A DNA stretch of 64,000 bases from the NCBI GenBank assembly GCA_002633005.1, contig NMRA01000045.1:64001-128000 (forward strand), in the 5' to 3' direction. The notes under the pieces were generated by a model, which was not told the origin of the DNA, searched no databases, and saw only the letters and a program-made list of their open reading frames with translations. Positions within the stretch are counted from its first letter, which is position 1, and the number at the start of each line of letters is the position of its first letter. A program made the translations under genes and the position numbers. This DNA comes from Phoronis australis (taxonomy: Eukaryota > Phoronida > Phoronidae). Positions 62,601 to 64,000 of this stretch are shown here, in pieces.

Positions 62601-64000
62601 ACATTGTGCACAACACACTCTGTTATTTTAGTACGGTGAAATCTCACCAATTAAGGACACGATATGGAAGACAGGTGAAATTTCATTTTCTTATTTCGTT
62701 AGTCATTTTTAGTAACAAAATGGTGCTTTGTTATTTTCAAGTTCTTCTACAAACACACATTATTTCGAAAAATTGTGGGCATTCACAATAATGTTAGCAG
62801 CCCTTGAAAAATGAAAAACTGCAATTTTGGCAGTAATTTTGTACAAAATCAGTGTGAATTCATTGTCTTCTCCAACTTTCCTGTCTGTAATTGATATTAA
62901 GTTTCTTTTGCTGTGACGCTATGCAAAAATGTTCTTTCACTTGAAGGTATCAAAAGTCTTCCAGAGATGGCGGTCTGAGCTAACTAAGTGTCTCCACCTG
63001 GAGTCGATAGCTAGTAACCACTTAGCTGAACATCAGATCAGCATTAAACACGAAGTGCTGGTGGGATGGCATGGCTGGTGCCTCGAACAGAGGGCTGAAC
63101 GTCAGCACGCAGCTGTGTTGATGAGGAAAGTTGCACGGGCGTGGCATCTGTGGGTTTGTGGTAAGTGTTCTCTATCACTGTCTGTGTATTTGTTACACTG
63201 TGTTTGATCGTTTGTCCATTGGAAATTAATTCAGGATAGGTTTGAGGTGGATGTTTACTGGCGTGATTTTATTGGCCATGGGAAATTCAAAGCTGCATTG
63301 TTTGACTTTTCAGTCTCTACGAATCGCAAGCAAACCATGCAAAGATTTCAGCAGGAGCTGACGACAAATGCTCTCTGCCGAGCCTTCCGGTTATGGCAAC
63401 AGCGATTGGCTCTTCAGCGTCATGTGACCTCATTTGCTAGTACCAAGCTTCTGCAAAGGTGAGTCTTATATTTGTCTACATTCCTGTCTACTGTGGTAGC
63501 CATTCTTTGTGTTTCTTACTGTATATTTCACTGGTCAAGAAAATGTGGTATATTTGTTTTAAAATCATTATGTTATTCAGGGAACTGTTGTCTAAACTCG
63601 CACTTGATGAATGAAAAATCATTTTTGCTACTCCAGTTGCTCTGACAGTGCTTTGGTTGGAATATCGGAACATTTTCAGATTACATGCCATTAGTTGAGA
63701 ATGTAAAGGAAGATTACCACAACATAGGACAATTTTTTAATTTTTCATTAATATGTAACTTGTAGATCACTCACTGCCTGGAAGAGTGGATGCTATAGGC
63801 AAAAGTTACTGAGAAGCATGCAAGTTAGATTTTCTCAGAGTGTCAGCACTAGTCATGTGACTTACTGGTTCCACCAATGGAAGATGCGGCATGACAGGCA
63901 TATGCAAATGGAGGAAGAAGTGGGCAACATGATTGGTCGATGCAATTTCAAACTTTTGCAAGTGGTGTTTTATTCGTGGAGAGACAGTGCTCGTGAGAGG
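33997..64000 (+). CDS. Giant Sfi1-repeat protein (SFI1-like), 33 exons, open at the window end
   Basis: All 33 exons have AG/GT borders and their phases join without a break into exactly 2147 codons, the last running off the window. Residues 1-606 are disordered. From about 607 on there are roughly 45 or more helical repeats of 25-35 residues with a core such as AFKLWQQE, TFRRWRMTY, IFKTWREKL or VFYSWRDS. This is the Sfi1 type, in which each Trp-containing helix binds one centrin at centrosomes, basal bodies or yeast spindle poles. Vertebrate SFI1 is shorter, with around two dozen repeats. Start: ATG at 33997 has G at -3 and an in-frame TAA at 33988. Repeat class is secure; orthology to SFI1 is not shown. 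Confidence 0.9.
36370..37906 (+). CDS. Sfi1-like gene, exons 2-3 (residues 545-606)
   Basis: Exons 36370-36425 (leaves in phase 2) and 37777-37906 (leaves in phase 0). They encode the junction between the disordered head and the repeats: WDERPDLNHFYNVQQ, then LWPFKLLELLHHSNPEE. The helical LELL segment may begin the first repeat. The 1.35 kb intron between them has a 29-bp duplication (ATGATAACCATGGTATTTAC) near 36840-36895. Confidence 0.82.
38251..45428 (+). CDS. Sfi1-like gene, exons 4-11 (residues 607-995), repeat block 1
   Basis: Exons: 38251-38330, 39358-39583, 39931-40016, 40970-41083, 43164-43250, 43637-43726, 44218-44409, 45137-45428. Visible repeat cores are VFRKWHYQ, LFKYWKHW, SFRRWQHF, WFGLWKER, LTKLWQAW, IFWRRNEL, AFKLWQQE, TFRRWRMT, LEIWSLRY, FITWLQIT and VVHSWKEF. 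Trp-to-Trp spacings in exons 10-11 are 34, 25, 30 and 30 residues, the Sfi1 range. Most introns here split an Arg codon after AG. Confidence 0.9.
41390..42210. mobile_element. Inverted-repeat DNA element in intron 7
   Basis: Ends of about 30 bp pair as inverted repeats: GGGCTGTTCCAGCAAAATC at the left, and the complement of GATTTTACTGGAACAGCCC at the right, both followed inward by a G/C run. The trinucleotide TAA flanks both sides (41387-41389 and 42211-42213). A 3-bp TAA duplication with a GGGCTGTT terminus fits PIF/Harbinger-type elements. No transposase is present. An ambiguous N lies at 42172 in the C run. Confidence 0.8.
45429..46519 (+). other. Sfi1-like gene intron 11 with a possible THAP-like relic
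   Basis: At 46094-46220 a + strand segment reads CVMECTNGSWKKE...VFHTFPSAKK and then stops. The C-x3-C and FHxFP pattern resembles the start of THAP zinc fingers found in some transposases, but the rest of the domain is not seen. Confidence 0.3.
46520..52155 (+). CDS. Sfi1-like gene, exons 12-17 (residues 996-1283), repeat block 1 continued
   Basis: Exons: 46520-46593, 46992-47089, 47849-48035, 50881-50985, 51355-51580, 51980-52155. Cores: VWLYQLRR, AVDCWREA, AWKTWVHS, IFYRWRLQ, AFDAWRLV, LFSKWRSK, CLHGWQLV, IFKTWREK, TFVAWQEK and FLLWRSRV. The 46992 exon leaves in phase 1 and the next starts with two bases completing Val. Exon 17 has a weaker donor, GTTGGT. The 2.8 kb intron after exon 14 carries the large tandem-repeat element. 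Confidence 0.9.
48143..49890. mobile_element. 1.75 kb element with higher-order tandem repeats, intron 14
   Basis: The ends are inverted 10-mers, ATGCGCCCAC (48143-48152) and GTGGGCGCAT (49881-49890). Between them the sequence is a tandem array of about 447-bp units. GTATCTTCAAAGGTCCT occurs near 48369, 48819 and 49260, ATCAACCAAA near 48530, 48978 and 49424, and TATCTCCTAAA near 48670, 49120 and 49565. Within each unit three diverged subunits of roughly 150 bp each end in a CACCTAGTGGC-like block. No protein is encoded. Confidence 0.8.
52666..54273 (+). CDS. Sfi1-like gene, exons 18-20 (residues 1284-1435), Ser/Pro-rich interruption
   Basis: Exons 52666-52871, 53453-53561 and 54135-54273. 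One last repeat core (LFHAWQTS) is followed by about 125 residues without Trp repeats, with LPPSPVPLSARSQ, a Asp/Glu patch DLHEDDGYF, RLERRDSETTVGTSV and VQTPLTPFG. SP and TP sites suggest proline-directed phosphorylation. The phases 1, 2 and 0 in order confirm these small exons, although two of them have no long open frame of their own. Confidence 0.85.
54301..54480. repeat. 45-bp minisatellite, 4 copies, intron 20
   Basis: Four exact-length units starting at 54301, 54346, 54391 and 54436, each TGCCAATTGGCAGTAATGGG and onward. The only difference noticed is C for G in the first copy. Because 45 is a multiple of three, the frame stays open (PIGSNGDTCYIIMMV per unit), but no splice sites or coding signals support translation. 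Confidence 0.97.
55025..59023 (+). CDS. Sfi1-like gene, exons 21-26 (residues 1436-1737), repeat block 2
   Basis: Exons: 55025-55231, 55621-55764, 56308-56510, 56958-57048, 57717-57834, 58879-59023. Cores: AFHQWREF, FMKWLKQY, LKLWLAFV, TFYRWKLK, CWALWRMK, IFSCWKNY, FFFEWKHR, LKRWKTWA and TFYSWREQ. Within exon 23 the segment HGVWYDLPVERYYLRDVCER breaks the regular pattern. The 57717 exon leaves in phase 1 after Phe and Gly/Glu is completed by the next exon. Confidence 0.9.
58411..58542. repeat. 44-bp minisatellite, 3 copies, intron 25
   Basis: GTTGCGTACAGAGACAACTA recurs at 58417, 58461 and 58505. One G-to-A change is seen in the third unit. Confidence 0.95.
59024..59935 (+). other. Sfi1-like gene introns 26-29, nothing further seen
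   Basis: The introns at 59024-59935, 60027-60647, 60819-61644 and 61926-62406 contain no recognised repeats or genes. Open frames here (e.g. minus strand 59425-59649) lack supporting features. Confidence 0.5.
59936..64000 (+). CDS. Sfi1-like gene, exons 27-33 (residues 1738-2147), repeat block 2, partial
   Basis: Exons: 59936-60026, 60648-60818, 61645-61925, 62407-62497, 62947-63160, 63314-63458, 63766-64000 (truncated by the window). Cores: TFRGWYRV, LYHQWQVS, SFHLWQAS, ALKWRDFT, MFLMWRSR, RFDEWVTRW, TFKGWFAY, VFQRWRSE, LVGWHGWC, RAWHLWVC, AFRLWQQR, LTAWKSGC, FHQWKMRH and VFYSWRDS. The acceptor of exon 31 (CACTTGAAG) is weak in pyrimidines but is forced by phase. The array shows no sign of ending. 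Confidence 0.9.

Overview
This is nuclear DNA from an animal with spliced genes, most likely a marine invertebrate. Coding sequence is broken by GT-AG introns of about 0.3-3.5 kb. Intergenic DNA is AT-rich and full of decayed non-LTR retrotransposons, short inverted-repeat DNA elements, tRNA-like repeats and microsatellites. I see no bacterial-style operons, rRNA, CRISPR or intact tRNA genes. An invertebrate deuterostome is a guess from general texture only.

Left part (1-33.9 kb): a transposon-rich stretch carrying one recognisable host gene. From 3.1 to 8.3 kb lies a nearly full-length but dead non-LTR retrotransposon (ORF1, endonuclease, reverse transcriptase, Cys/His tail). It is interrupted by a 0.9 kb insertion and a 0.27 kb repeat, and it contains an inverted duplication. 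From 10.3 to 17.8 kb five phase-compatible exons on the + strand encode about 500 residues of an ATP-grasp ligase resembling carnosine synthase. Its 5' end was not found. Between 18 and 30 kb there are a reverse-transcriptase relic, an L1-like element on the minus strand split by a short DNA transposon, two copies of a repeat with a conserved reading frame, and a 239-bp direct duplication that ends at an unresolved base. Four copies of one short DNA-transposon family (14.4, 18.9, 24.2 and 29.7 kb) carry 5-bp target duplications.

Right part (34.0-64.0 kb): one very large + strand gene fills the rest. I reconstructed 33 exons whose phases join without a break into 2147 codons, still open at the window end. 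A long disordered N-terminus is followed by a dense array of 25-35-residue repeats built around a (F/L)xxW(R/K) core, the pattern of Sfi1 centrin-binding repeats. A Ser/Pro-rich segment splits the array. Its introns hold a 1.75 kb element with higher-order tandem repeats, an inverted-repeat element with TAA duplications, and two minisatellites.

The two genes have no evident functional link: one predicts a cytosolic ATP-dependent amide-bond ligase, the other a centriole or basal-body scaffold.
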